A stretch of 64,000 nt of DNA, taken from assembly GCA_017629145.1 (NCBI GenBank), contig JAGBXR010000020.1, forward strand, positions 1 to 64,000, in the 5' to 3' direction. The position numbers and the translations under genes were made by a program. Source of the DNA: Alistipes sp. Lineage in GTDB: Bacteria > Bacteroidota > Bacteroidia > Bacteroidales > Rikenellaceae. The notes below the pieces were generated by a model. It was given only the letters and a program-made list of their open reading frames with translations. It was not told the DNA's origin and ran no database searches. Every line of letters begins with the position of its first letter. Position 1 is the stretch's first letter. Of the stretch, positions 7,938 to 16,394 are shown in pieces.

Positions 7938-10900
7938 TTAGAATACTACTCTAACACCAATTTGCATATGCCAGCGCGATGCGATATCGTCTGTTGTGTA
8001 CTCCGCACCGGTGAACTTATAAACTGGGCGATAGCCACCATCGACACTCTCGAGCGAAGTGATGGTAACGGGTGAAAGTGCCCAGCTTGAGGTGCGGTGT
8101 ACAAGGCCCCACGAGCGTGAGAGGAGGTTGCCGAGGTTGATGATATCGAGCGAGAGCTCAACGCGGCGGCTATTCTTCTTATCGAAGTAGAACGACTGTG
8201 CTACGTGCAGGTCGAGGCGGCTCTGGAAGGGTAGTGAGTGCGAGTTACGCTCGGCAAACTGGCCACGATGCGACTTGAGGTATTTGTCGCCTTCGATATA
8301 GTCGTTGAAAGCTGCTGCCGATGTCTCATCCGCCCAAAGCATAGTGCCCATCTCATCTTTTGTCGGGATATAAATCAGAGAGTTACCGCGATACGAGTCG
8401 CCATTCTCGTCGACCTTGCCACGTGCGTAGGTCAGCGAGTAGTGCTCACCCGAATAGCCGTTGTAGAGCAACATCACGTTAGTGCCGAAGAGACCGTATC
8501 GGCGTGTATAGGCGAGTGTCGCAACAACCTTATGAGGGAACTCGTAGACCGAGTTGCTCAACTCCTCGTTGTTGCTGTTGACGGTATATGTGCGACCCCA
8601 GTTTGTCGACGACTGTGCCGAGAAACCATCGTTGACGCTCAACGAGCGTGTATGTGTGTAGGCTGCCATAAAGTGCAGACCGCGCACAATCTTGGCGAAG
8701 TCGTACTCTACGCGTGCGGTTGCCGACCACGAATATCCTCGGTTGGTGTTGCTGAGGCGATATACGGCCGCATACTCCGAAGTTGTCGAATTGTAGTAGA
8801 TTGCAGAATTTGCCGAATCCTTGCCGCCTACGAAGAGCTTCTCACCCTTATCCTCGGCAACGAGGTTTTCGACGAAGATGTTGTTTATGCCCTTGGTGTA
8901 GTCAGCGTCAAGCTGGAAAGCCCAGTTGCCAAGCTTATAGCGCGCTGTGGCAGCTACGCGGAATACCTGTGGGTAACGGAACGCCTCGTCGACGATGTCG
9001 ATAGAGGGGTTGCTCTGGATACCTACAGTCTCGGGGTTGAGGTTGAAGGCTGGGGTCTTCGCAGGGTCGGTGACAGTTACGCCAGCCGAGCGTATACCGC
9101 TGTTCTGGTAGCAGTTAGCGAGCCATACGAATGGGATGCGACCTGTATATATACCAGCGCTACCGCGCAGTGTAAATCCCTCGTGCTCCCACTCAACGCC
9201 GACACGTGGCGATAGGAGTATCTGCGTACGTGGAATGTCGCCAGTCTTCGTGCCGTAGGTTTCGGCAAAGTAGCTGCTGTTGAACACCTCGTTGGCCACT
9301 GGCGTGTCGAACATTACGGGCATATCGATGCGAAGGCCATAGGTGAGGTGGAGATGCTGCGCGAGCTTAACCTCATCCTGTGCATATACGGCAAACTGTG
9401 CCATAGTCATCGGTGGGTTGCGCTTGCCGTCGATAAAGTAGTTGTAAGCATACTGCGTAGCGTGCGAGCCCGACTTGCCGTCGTCGGCGAGGAAGTCGTC
9501 GATAGAGGCGTAGGTATAGGTGCCACGCGCATTGGCAAGATAGAGGTTATCGGCGCGATAGATCTCGTTAGATGTGCCGACGGTGATGTTGTGGCGGCCA
9601 CGCGAGAGTGTGAAGTCGTCGCCCACGATGAAGATGTTCTGCGTGAGCATATTGCATCCCGAATATGGGTTTGTGCCAATCGTCGCCGAGCCGTTGCCAC
9701 GCTCACCAAGCGAGTTGATAGTAACAGCCGGGAGGCTCTCGGCCGTTGTGCGGCCATCCTGCAACAATGTGTAACCTACGCGGAGAGTGTTCATACCCCA
9801 GTCGCCCGATGAGTTGAGCTCGGCAACGAGCGAGTGCGTGCGGTTAATATTGGTATACTCCGATCCCGTAAAGTAGAACGCCTGGGCTGAATTCGATGAT
9901 GCCGCAGCATCGGCGTGGAGCATATTGTAGCGTAGCGACAGACGATTCGAAGGATTGATATTCCAGTCGATGCGTGCCACAGCCGAGCCTGTAAGCGCAA
10001 GTAGGTCGTGCTCCTCCCAGCCACCTCCATCGTAACCTGTAAGCTCCTTATAATGAGCCGATATGCGTCGTGCCTCCTCAACCGAAAGGGCGCTCACACC
10101 ACCAGGGTGGTTGGTCGAGGGCTGGATGTTGCGGTTGAACTCGCCAGCGAGGAAGAAGAAGAGCTTATCCTTGACAATCGGGCCACCGAACGTAAGACCT
10201 GTAATCGAGGTCATCTGCTCCGAAAGGCGTGTGCGATTTTCGACATCGCGGCCAGGTGTCGTGCCGTAGAAATATTCGTTGTTGAAGTAGGTGTATGCCG
10301 AGCCAGCAAAGGTGTTGTCACCCGAGCGTGTCACGGCATTGATACCACCGCCCGTAAAGCCACTCTCGCGCAAGTCGATAGGCGATGATGAGAGCTCGAC
10401 CATTGCCAGTGCGTCGATAGGAATAGGGTTGGCGTTGGTCAGCGAGCCTGTCATACCCGTAGTGCCGAGACCGTAGATGTCGGCTGCCGAGGTGCCGTCG
10501 ATGGTAAAGGCGTTGTAGCGCGTGCTCTGACCTGCAAGCACGATACCTCCAGCGCCTGGACTCACTGCGCCCGACATTAAGTTGGTAAGGTCGTAGATTG
10601 AGCGGTCAACCGAGGGAATAAGCTCCATACTCTGACGCGAGAATGTCATATTGCCAACGGTGTTGTCGACTTTGGCTACGACAACGACATCATCGAGCTG
10701 CAGGGTAGTCTCCTCGAGTGCCGCATCAAAGGTTGCGGTGTTACCCAGGCTGAGCGTCACGTCGGTGAATACGACGTTGCGGTAGCCGATAAACGAGATG
10801 GTGATGGTGTAGGGGCCTCCTACGCGCAATCCGCGTAGATTGTAGATGCCTTCCGAGCTGGTTGTTGTACCATACTCGGTGCCCGAAGGGAGGTGTCGTG

Positions 10901-11030
10901 CAACAATCGTTGCACCGGGCAAAGAACTGTCATTTGCGGTGACGTGGCCTCGGATAGCAGAGGTTGTCACCTGAGCAGTCGCCACTGCTGCAACAAGCAG
11001 CAGTGCGACGCATAAAAGCAATCGCTTCAT
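7938..11030 (-). CDS. TonB-dependent receptor, Oar-like, with carboxypeptidase-regulatory domain
   Basis: A 1030-residue outer-membrane receptor. ATG at 11030 gives the signal peptide MKRLLLCVALLLVAAVATAQ; a GTG seven codons upstream is less likely. An N-terminal carboxypeptidase-regulatory-like beta domain (about residues 20-110, IRGHVTANDSSLPGATIVAR) precedes the plug (about 120-230, YNAFTIDGTSAADIYG, GGINAVTRSGDNTFAG). A beta-barrel follows and ends in aromatic VRVVF. The Oar subgroup lacks a SusD partner, and none is adjacent here. The substrate is unknown; proteinaceous or peptide ligands have been proposed for relatives. It is divergent from the SusC operon across a 0.45-kb gap. Confidence 0.9.
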   Translation of the reverse strand: MKRLLLCVALLLVAAVATAQVTTSAIRGHVTANDSSLPGATIVARHLPSGTEYGTTTSSEGIYNLRGLRVGGPYTITISFIGYRNVVFTDVTLSLGNTATFDAALEETTLQLDDVVVVAKVDNTVGNMTFSRQSMELIPSVDRSIYDLTNLMSGAVSPGAGGIVLAGQSTRYNAFTIDGTSAADIYGLGTTGMTGSLTNANPIPIDALAMVELSSSPIDLRESGFTGGGINAVTRSGDNTFAGSAYTYFNNEYFYGTTPGRDVENRTRLSEQMTSITGLTFGGPIVKDKLFFFLAGEFNRNIQPSTNHPGGVSALSVEEARRISAHYKELTGYDGGGWEEHDLLALTGSAVARIDWNINPSNRLSLRYNMLHADAAASSNSAQAFYFTGSEYTNINRTHSLVAELNSSGDWGMNTLRVGYTLLQDGRTTAESLPAVTINSLGERGNGSATIGTNPYSGCNMLTQNIFIVGDDFTLSRGRHNITVGTSNEIYRADNLYLANARGTYTYASIDDFLADDGKSGSHATQYAYNYFIDGKRNPPMTMAQFAVYAQDEVKLAQHLHLTYGLRIDMPVMFDTPVANEVFNSSYFAETYGTKTGDIPRTQILLSPRVGVEWEHEGFTLRGSAGIYTGRIPFVWLANCYQNSGIRSAGVTVTDPAKTPAFNLNPETVGIQSNPSIDIVDEAFRYPQVFRVAATARYKLGNWAFQLDADYTKGINNIFVENLVAEDKGEKLFVGGKDSANSAIYYNSTTSEYAAVYRLSNTNRGYSWSATARVEYDFAKIVRGLHFMAAYTHTRSLSVNDGFSAQSSTNWGRTYTVNSNNEELSNSVYEFPHKVVATLAYTRRYGLFGTNVMLLYNGYSGEHYSLTYARGKVDENGDSYRGNSLIYIPTKDEMGTMLWADETSAAAFNDYIEGDKYLKSHRGQFAERNSHSLPFQSRLDLHVAQSFYFDKKNSRRVELSLDIINLGNLLSRSWGLVHRTSSWALSPVTITSLESVDGGYRPVYKFTGAEYTTDDIASRWHMQIGVRVVF

Positions 11031-11105
11031 TTGGTTGAAATTTAGGGACACTATTTATGTGTCAGGTTAGAGAATAGGTTTAGGTCTCATCGTCGTGAGA
11101 CGGTG

Positions 11106-11113
11106 CAAAAGTA
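11106..11113 (-). promoter_or_regulatory. -7 box of the Oar-like receptor gene
   Basis: On the minus strand this reads TACTTTTG, a match to TAnnTTTG, about 75 bases above the ATG. The upstream -33 element is poor (CTTG at 18 bases). Confidence 0.5.
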
Positions 11114-11368
11114 ATAATTTTTTGGTTTCGACAAGCGTTTTTCAAACATTTTCTGCAATTTATTTTTCGCCTCAAATGCGGTAGTTTCTGTGTCTCGAAA
11201 AGTGTGCTGCGAAAAAAGAACAAAAAACATTAAGCGAATTATAGTTTTGTTTCAATAAATAGCGATTTATGAGGCAAAATAGAAAAGATGATGTTCTATA
11301 TTTCTCTGGTCATTTGGAGCAAAAAAGCACCTTTTAGAAAAATAAGTATAAAAAAAGGTTTGGGAAAT

Positions 11369-11399
11369 TTTGTGGATTGCAATTATTAGTTTATCTTTG
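11369..11399 (+). promoter_or_regulatory. Strong Bacteroidota promoter of the susCD-like operon
   Basis: TTTG at 11369-11372, exactly 19 bases, then TATCTTTG at 11392-11399: a full match to the Bacteroidota -33/-7 consensus. It leaves a leader of roughly 75 bases before the ATG at 11480. Confidence 0.85.
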
Positions 11400-11479
11400 T
11401 GCATTAACTTTACGCAGAGAGTGTGTGGGGTTGATGCTAACTTAGAAAACTTTTAAGAAAACTTTATTATTTAAAACTA

Positions 11480-14400
11480 ATGCTTATGGTTAGAAAAGTT
11501 GTACTATCAGTGATTACGGCTCTGACTTTTGCTTGCTTCGGCGCATATGCACAAGGTCAGCGTGTTACCGGTACAGTGACCGATGAGACCGGTACTCCGG
11601 TCATCGGAGCAGCGGTTGTAGTCGAGGGAACATCTCGCGGTGCTACTACCGACGTTGCCGGTTATTATGAGATTGCAGCTCCTGCTGATGCAAACTTGGT
11701 ATTCTCATACCTTGGTTTGCAGTCTCAGACAGTAGCAGTTGCAGGACGCACGACGATTGACGTCGTTCTTGCTTCAGATTCGGAGCAGATCGAGGAGGTT
11801 ATCGTGCAGGCCTTCGGTACTGCCAAGAAGGAGGCCTTTACAGGTTCGGCTGCCGTATTGAAGTCAGACGAGTTGCTCAAGACTCAGTCTTCTTCAGTAG
11901 CTAACGCCCTTGCGGGTAAGGTTGCCGGTCTTCAGACCACTCAGGGTTCTGGTTCGCTTGGCTCACAGCCATCGATCACAATCCGTGGTATCGGTTCTAT
12001 CAACGCAGGTAGCTCACCATTGTGGGTTGTTGATGGTGTACCTTATGAGGGTGACCTTAACAACTTGAATATGGCTGATATCGAGTCGATGACCGTATTG
12101 AAGGATGCTGCATCTAACGCACTTTATGGTGCTCGTGGTGCAAACGGTGTGATTATGGTAACTACAAAGCGTGCAAAGGCAGGTGACGCTCGTGTAAACT
12201 TCGATGCGAAGTGGGGTGTTAATATGCGCGCGCGTCAGTTATATGATTATACCACTGAGCCAGGTGAGTTCTACGAGATGCACTATGCTGCAATGAAGAA
12301 CTACTATATGGACAGCGGTTATGATTCAGCTACTGCACACTCTATCGCAGCTAACGGCCTTACTTCTAATGGTACTGGTGGTTTGGGTTACAACGTTTAT
12401 ACTGTGCCTGCTGGTCAGACACTTATCGGTACAAACGGTAAGCTTAACCCTAACGCTACACTCGGTCGTAAGTTCAACTACAAGGGTCAGGATTACTTCG
12501 TAACTCCAGATGACTGGATGGACGAGTTGTATGATAACTCATTCCGTCAGGAGTACAACGTAAGCATCGCTGGTGCTACTGAGAAGTCTAACTTCTTCGC
12601 ATCTTTGGGTTACTTGGATAACACTGGTATTACCGACGGTTCTGCTATGGAGCGTTGGACAGCTCGTTTGCGTGCTGACTACCAGGCAAAGAAGTGGTTG
12701 AAGGTTGGTGCTAATATGAGCTACACTCGTTTCGATTGGGACGGTGCTTCATCTTCTAACGAGGGTGACGGTACAACAGCCGATCCATACTCAGCAGTAG
12801 CAGACGTTGCTCCTATCTATCCAGTATACATCCGTGATGGTGAGGGTAACATTATGAAGGACCAGTATGGTTGGGATATGTATGACTCTGGTGATGGTTC
12901 AGTTTGGGGTCTTACACGTTTCTCTGGTTCACAGGCTAACCCATTGCAGCTTATCGGTTTGGATAAGTCAAACTCTGAGGGTAACGCATTCTCTGTAAAC
13001 GGTTTCGCAGATTTCATCTTTATGCCAGGCTTGAAGCTCACTATCAATGGCGCAGTAACAATCGATGAGACTCGTTCTACAAATATGAGCAACCCATACT
13101 ATGGTCAGTTCGTAACTAACGGCGGTATCGTTTCAAAGTACCACTCTCGCTCATACAACCACAACTTGCAGCAGTTGTTGAGCTACAACACTTCATTTGG
13201 TGCTAACGATGAGCACAACCTCGATTTGTTGCTCGGTCACGAGACCTACAACCTCCGTTCATACTCTTTGTCAGGTTCAAAGTCTAACATCTTCTCTACT
13301 GACAACCTCGAGCTTAACGGTGCAGTAGTTGATATGAGCTCTGTAAGTTCTTCATTCGGTGAGTACGTAAACGAGGGTTACTTCTTCCGTGCACAGTACG
13401 AGTACGATGGTCGTGTCTTCGCATCTGCTTCTTACCGTCGTGATGCATCTTCACGCTTCCACCCAGATCACCGTTGGGGTAACTTCTGGTCAGTAGGTGC
13501 TGCTTGGATCATCAGCCGCGAGTCTTGGTTCAACGCTCCAGTACTCAATATGTTGAAGCTTAAGGCATCTATCGGTTCACAGGGTAACGATAACATCGGT
13601 ATGTACCGTTATACTGACCTCTATTCAGTAACTAACGACGGTAACGGTGGTATCTCTATCATCTTCGGTTCAAAGGGTAATCCTAACATTACTTGGGAGA
13701 CTAACACTAACTTCAACGCCGGCGTTGAGTTCGGTTTGTGGAACGATCGCTTGAGCGGTAGCATCGATGCATTCTATCGTTTGACATCTGATATGTTGTT
13801 CCAGGTTCCTGTTACTCCATCACTCGGTTACTCAGCATACTACGATAACATCGGTGATATGTCTAACACAGGTATCGAGGTTGTATTGAATGGTGACATC
13901 ATCCGCACACGTGACGTTGTATGGTCTGTTAACCTCAATGCAACTTGGGTTCAGAACAAGGTTTTGAGGCTCCCAGATTCTCGTAAGGACTTGACAGTTG
14001 ATGGTTACCCAGGTTTCGTAAGTGGTAGCGGTTTCATCGCTGAGGGTCTTCCATTGAACACTTACTTCATCCCTGAGTACGCAGGTGTATCTGAGAATGG
14101 TGAGTCACAGTGGTATCAGGTTAACCCAGAGACTGGCGAGAAGACAGCAGTTACTGACTACTCACTCATCTCTTCTGATAACAACTCAAAGAAGCTCTTC
14201 GGTACTTCAATGCCTACATTGTTCGGTGGTTTCGGTACTACTTTGTATGCTTACGGCTTCGACCTCTCTATCGCTCTTGACTACCAGCTCGGCGGTCAGG
14301 TATACGATGGTGCATACGCAGGCTATATGTCATCTCCATCTTCAGCAACATCTGGTAAGAACTACCACGTTGACTTGTTGAACGCTTGGACTAAGGAGAA

Positions 14401-14686
14401 TCCTAATTCACAGATTCCTCGTTTCCAGTTCGGTGACCAGTATACAACATCTACTTCAAACCGATTCCTCATCAGCTCTGACTACGTTAACATCTCTAAC
14501 ATCAACGTTGGTTACACATTCCCAGCTAAGTGGTGGAACAACCACATCTCTAACTTGCGTGTTTACGTAGCTTGCGATAACGTATTCTACTGGTCAAAGC
14601 GTAAGGGTCTCGATCCACGTGGTACTGGTAATACAAACTACTCTCCTATCCGTACTATCTCGGGTGGTGTTACTCTTACATTCTAA
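11480..14686 (+). CDS. SusC/RagA family TonB-linked outer-membrane transporter
   Basis: A 1068-residue SusC-type transporter. After a signal peptide (cleaved near FGAYAQG) comes a carboxypeptidase-regulatory-like domain (about residues 28-105, VTGTVTDETGTPVIGAAVVV), a linker with EEVIVQAFGTAKKEAFTG, and the plug (about 120-230) with the SusC signature ITIRGIGSINAGSSPLWVVDGVPYEG and ANGVIMVTTKRAK. A beta-barrel follows, ending GGVTLTF. It forms a lidded import complex with the SusD-like protein encoded 25 bases downstream. The ligand is not evident; no glycoside hydrolase is nearby, but two surface proteases are, so peptides are a reasonable guess. Codon use is strongly biased (GGT, CGT, AAC), suggesting high expression. 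Confidence 0.95.
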   Translation: MLMVRKVVLSVITALTFACFGAYAQGQRVTGTVTDETGTPVIGAAVVVEGTSRGATTDVAGYYEIAAPADANLVFSYLGLQSQTVAVAGRTTIDVVLASDSEQIEEVIVQAFGTAKKEAFTGSAAVLKSDELLKTQSSSVANALAGKVAGLQTTQGSGSLGSQPSITIRGIGSINAGSSPLWVVDGVPYEGDLNNLNMADIESMTVLKDAASNALYGARGANGVIMVTTKRAKAGDARVNFDAKWGVNMRARQLYDYTTEPGEFYEMHYAAMKNYYMDSGYDSATAHSIAANGLTSNGTGGLGYNVYTVPAGQTLIGTNGKLNPNATLGRKFNYKGQDYFVTPDDWMDELYDNSFRQEYNVSIAGATEKSNFFASLGYLDNTGITDGSAMERWTARLRADYQAKKWLKVGANMSYTRFDWDGASSSNEGDGTTADPYSAVADVAPIYPVYIRDGEGNIMKDQYGWDMYDSGDGSVWGLTRFSGSQANPLQLIGLDKSNSEGNAFSVNGFADFIFMPGLKLTINGAVTIDETRSTNMSNPYYGQFVTNGGIVSKYHSRSYNHNLQQLLSYNTSFGANDEHNLDLLLGHETYNLRSYSLSGSKSNIFSTDNLELNGAVVDMSSVSSSFGEYVNEGYFFRAQYEYDGRVFASASYRRDASSRFHPDHRWGNFWSVGAAWIISRESWFNAPVLNMLKLKASIGSQGNDNIGMYRYTDLYSVTNDGNGGISIIFGSKGNPNITWETNTNFNAGVEFGLWNDRLSGSIDAFYRLTSDMLFQVPVTPSLGYSAYYDNIGDMSNTGIEVVLNGDIIRTRDVVWSVNLNATWVQNKVLRLPDSRKDLTVDGYPGFVSGSGFIAEGLPLNTYFIPEYAGVSENGESQWYQVNPETGEKTAVTDYSLISSDNNSKKLFGTSMPTLFGGFGTTLYAYGFDLSIALDYQLGGQVYDGAYAGYMSSPSSATSGKNYHVDLLNAWTKENPNSQIPRFQFGDQYTTSTSNRFLISSDYVNISNINVGYTFPAKWWNNHISNLRVYVACDNVFYWSKRKGLDPRGTGNTNYSPIRTISGGVTLTF

Positions 14687-14710
14687 TTTTAATAGAAAGG
14701 AACTAAGAAT

Positions 14711-16372
14711 ATGAAAGTAAATAAGATATTTAAGATGGCAGTCGTTAGCCTTGGTGCTGTTGTGGCACTTAGCGGCTGTATCAGAGAGACTTTCCCCAAG
14801 GAGAGTACTATCACAGCTGAGCAGCTTCTTGGTGGTCAGCTCGAGGTAATGGCGGAGAGCCTCCTCAAGGGTATCCCTTCTGGTATGCTTAGCCCTATTT
14901 CGGGTTGGGAGCACACCGACTTCGGTTACCACTCAGTAGGTGTTTACAATGATCACGCTGCGAAGCTTATTGCTTGCAACGGTTGGATGATTGGTCAGCC
15001 TGCAGGTTACAATCGTTTCTATGCATCGGCTTGGGGTTGGGGTTATGCTCCTAACTCGGCTCTCTCTGGCCACGTATGGTATAACTACTATCCTCAGATT
15101 AAGTCTTGCAACGACCTTATCGAGTTGTGTAAGGAGGAGGAGCAGCTCTCTGAGTATGTAGGTATCGCTCGCGTATACCGTGCGATGTTCTACTTGGATC
15201 TTGCTCGTATGTTCGAGCCACTTCTCGCTGAGGCTCCAAACAACCCTAACTACGAGACTGGTGTTCTCGAGGCTATGGGTCTTACAGTGCCTATCGTAGA
15301 CGAGAATTTGGATGAGGAGGGTGCAAAGAACAACCCACGTGCTACACGTGAGGAGATGTTCAAGTTTATCTTCTCTGACTTGGCAGATGCTGAGGTTCGT
15401 TTGGCAGAGTTCAAGCCTACTTCACCAGTTCACCCATCATTGGCTGTAGTATACGGTCTTTATGCACGTGCATACCTCTGGTTGGGTGGTTTCTCTGATG
15501 GTCTCTCTGGTGAGATTGCTGAGGGTGAGGCTGCTTACCGTTTGGCTGCTGAGTACGCTCGTAAGGCAATCACTGCTTGTGGTGGTGCAATTATGTCGGA
15601 GTACGAGTGGACTAATCCTACTTCGGCCTTCACCGTGATGGCTTCATCTTGGATGTGGGGTTTGGTACAGTCTACTGATACCATCATCAACAACCTCTAC
15701 CAGTTCATTGCTCATATGTGTCCTGAGGCTACTTACGGTTATGCTCCTATGAGCTGCCCAGGTTTGCCTAACAAGTCATACGATCGTTTGAGCAATACTG
15801 ACTTCCGTAAGAAGCTTGTTAAGGGTCCTGAGACTACATTTGCTGAGTTTGCACCTTACACCCTTGTAACTGACGAGGCTGAGTTCGACTCGTTTGCACC
15901 TTACACATTCTTCAAGTTCCGTCCTGCACAGGGTGAGCGTGTTGAGTATAAGGTTGCTGCTGCTACAATTCTTCCATTGATGCGTTGCGAGGAGATGTAC
16001 TTCATCGAGATGGAGGCTACAGCTCACTTCGACGAGGCTACAGCTTGGAATCAGCTCTACGCATTTATGGCATCTCGTGACTCTGCATACGCTTGTATGA
16101 CACAGGATCTCGTTGAGGAGATTATCTTCCAGAAGGGTATCGAGTTCTGGGGTGAGGGTATCGTTATGTACGATATGAAGCGTCTTGATATGGGTATCGA
16201 CTCAGCTTACGAGGGTACAAACTTCGATGAGTCTGGTCGCTTCACTACTACCGGTCGTCTTCCTTGGTGGACATACTGTATCCCACAGGATGAGACTCAG
16301 ATCAACCTCGGCATTAAGTACAACAATCCTAACCCATCACAGGCTTGGGATCCTATTTTGCCAAAGAAGTAA
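14711..16372 (+). CDS. SusD/RagB family nutrient-binding lipoprotein
   Basis: A 553-residue lipoprotein with signal peptide and lipobox LSGC (Cys23). The N-terminal half carries TPR-like helices typical of SusD (for example YVGIARVYRAMFYLDLARMF, residues about 150-170). The C-terminal part has the family motif LPLMRCEEMYFIEMEA and later FQKGIEFWGEGIVMYDMKRLDMG. It caps the SusC barrel encoded immediately upstream and delivers ligand to it. The gene sits between the SusC gene and another lipoprotein gene with short spacers, so the three are one operon. Substrate unknown. Confidence 0.93.
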   Translation: MKVNKIFKMAVVSLGAVVALSGCIRETFPKESTITAEQLLGGQLEVMAESLLKGIPSGMLSPISGWEHTDFGYHSVGVYNDHAAKLIACNGWMIGQPAGYNRFYASAWGWGYAPNSALSGHVWYNYYPQIKSCNDLIELCKEEEQLSEYVGIARVYRAMFYLDLARMFEPLLAEAPNNPNYETGVLEAMGLTVPIVDENLDEEGAKNNPRATREEMFKFIFSDLADAEVRLAEFKPTSPVHPSLAVVYGLYARAYLWLGGFSDGLSGEIAEGEAAYRLAAEYARKAITACGGAIMSEYEWTNPTSAFTVMASSWMWGLVQSTDTIINNLYQFIAHMCPEATYGYAPMSCPGLPNKSYDRLSNTDFRKKLVKGPETTFAEFAPYTLVTDEAEFDSFAPYTFFKFRPAQGERVEYKVAAATILPLMRCEEMYFIEMEATAHFDEATAWNQLYAFMASRDSAYACMTQDLVEEIIFQKGIEFWGEGIVMYDMKRLDMGIDSAYEGTNFDESGRFTTTGRLPWWTYCIPQDETQINLGIKYNNPNPSQAWDPILPKK

Positions 16373-16394
16373 CTTTTAAATGTACTAATTGAAT

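Larger units (their letters stand above)
11031..11479. other. Divergent promoter region between two TonB-dependent receptor genes
   Basis: 449 bases holding a minus-strand -7 box (11106-11113), a small hairpin GTCTCA-TCGTCG-TGAGAC at 11083-11100 in the Oar-like gene's leader, a long AT-rich centre, and a strong plus-strand promoter at 11369-11399. No open reading frame is credible here. Confidence 0.7.

Noticed and set aside
8238..9215. 325-residue plus-strand ORF
   Set aside because: Antisense to the Oar-like receptor; Cys/Val/Arg-rich translation typical of a shadow frame.
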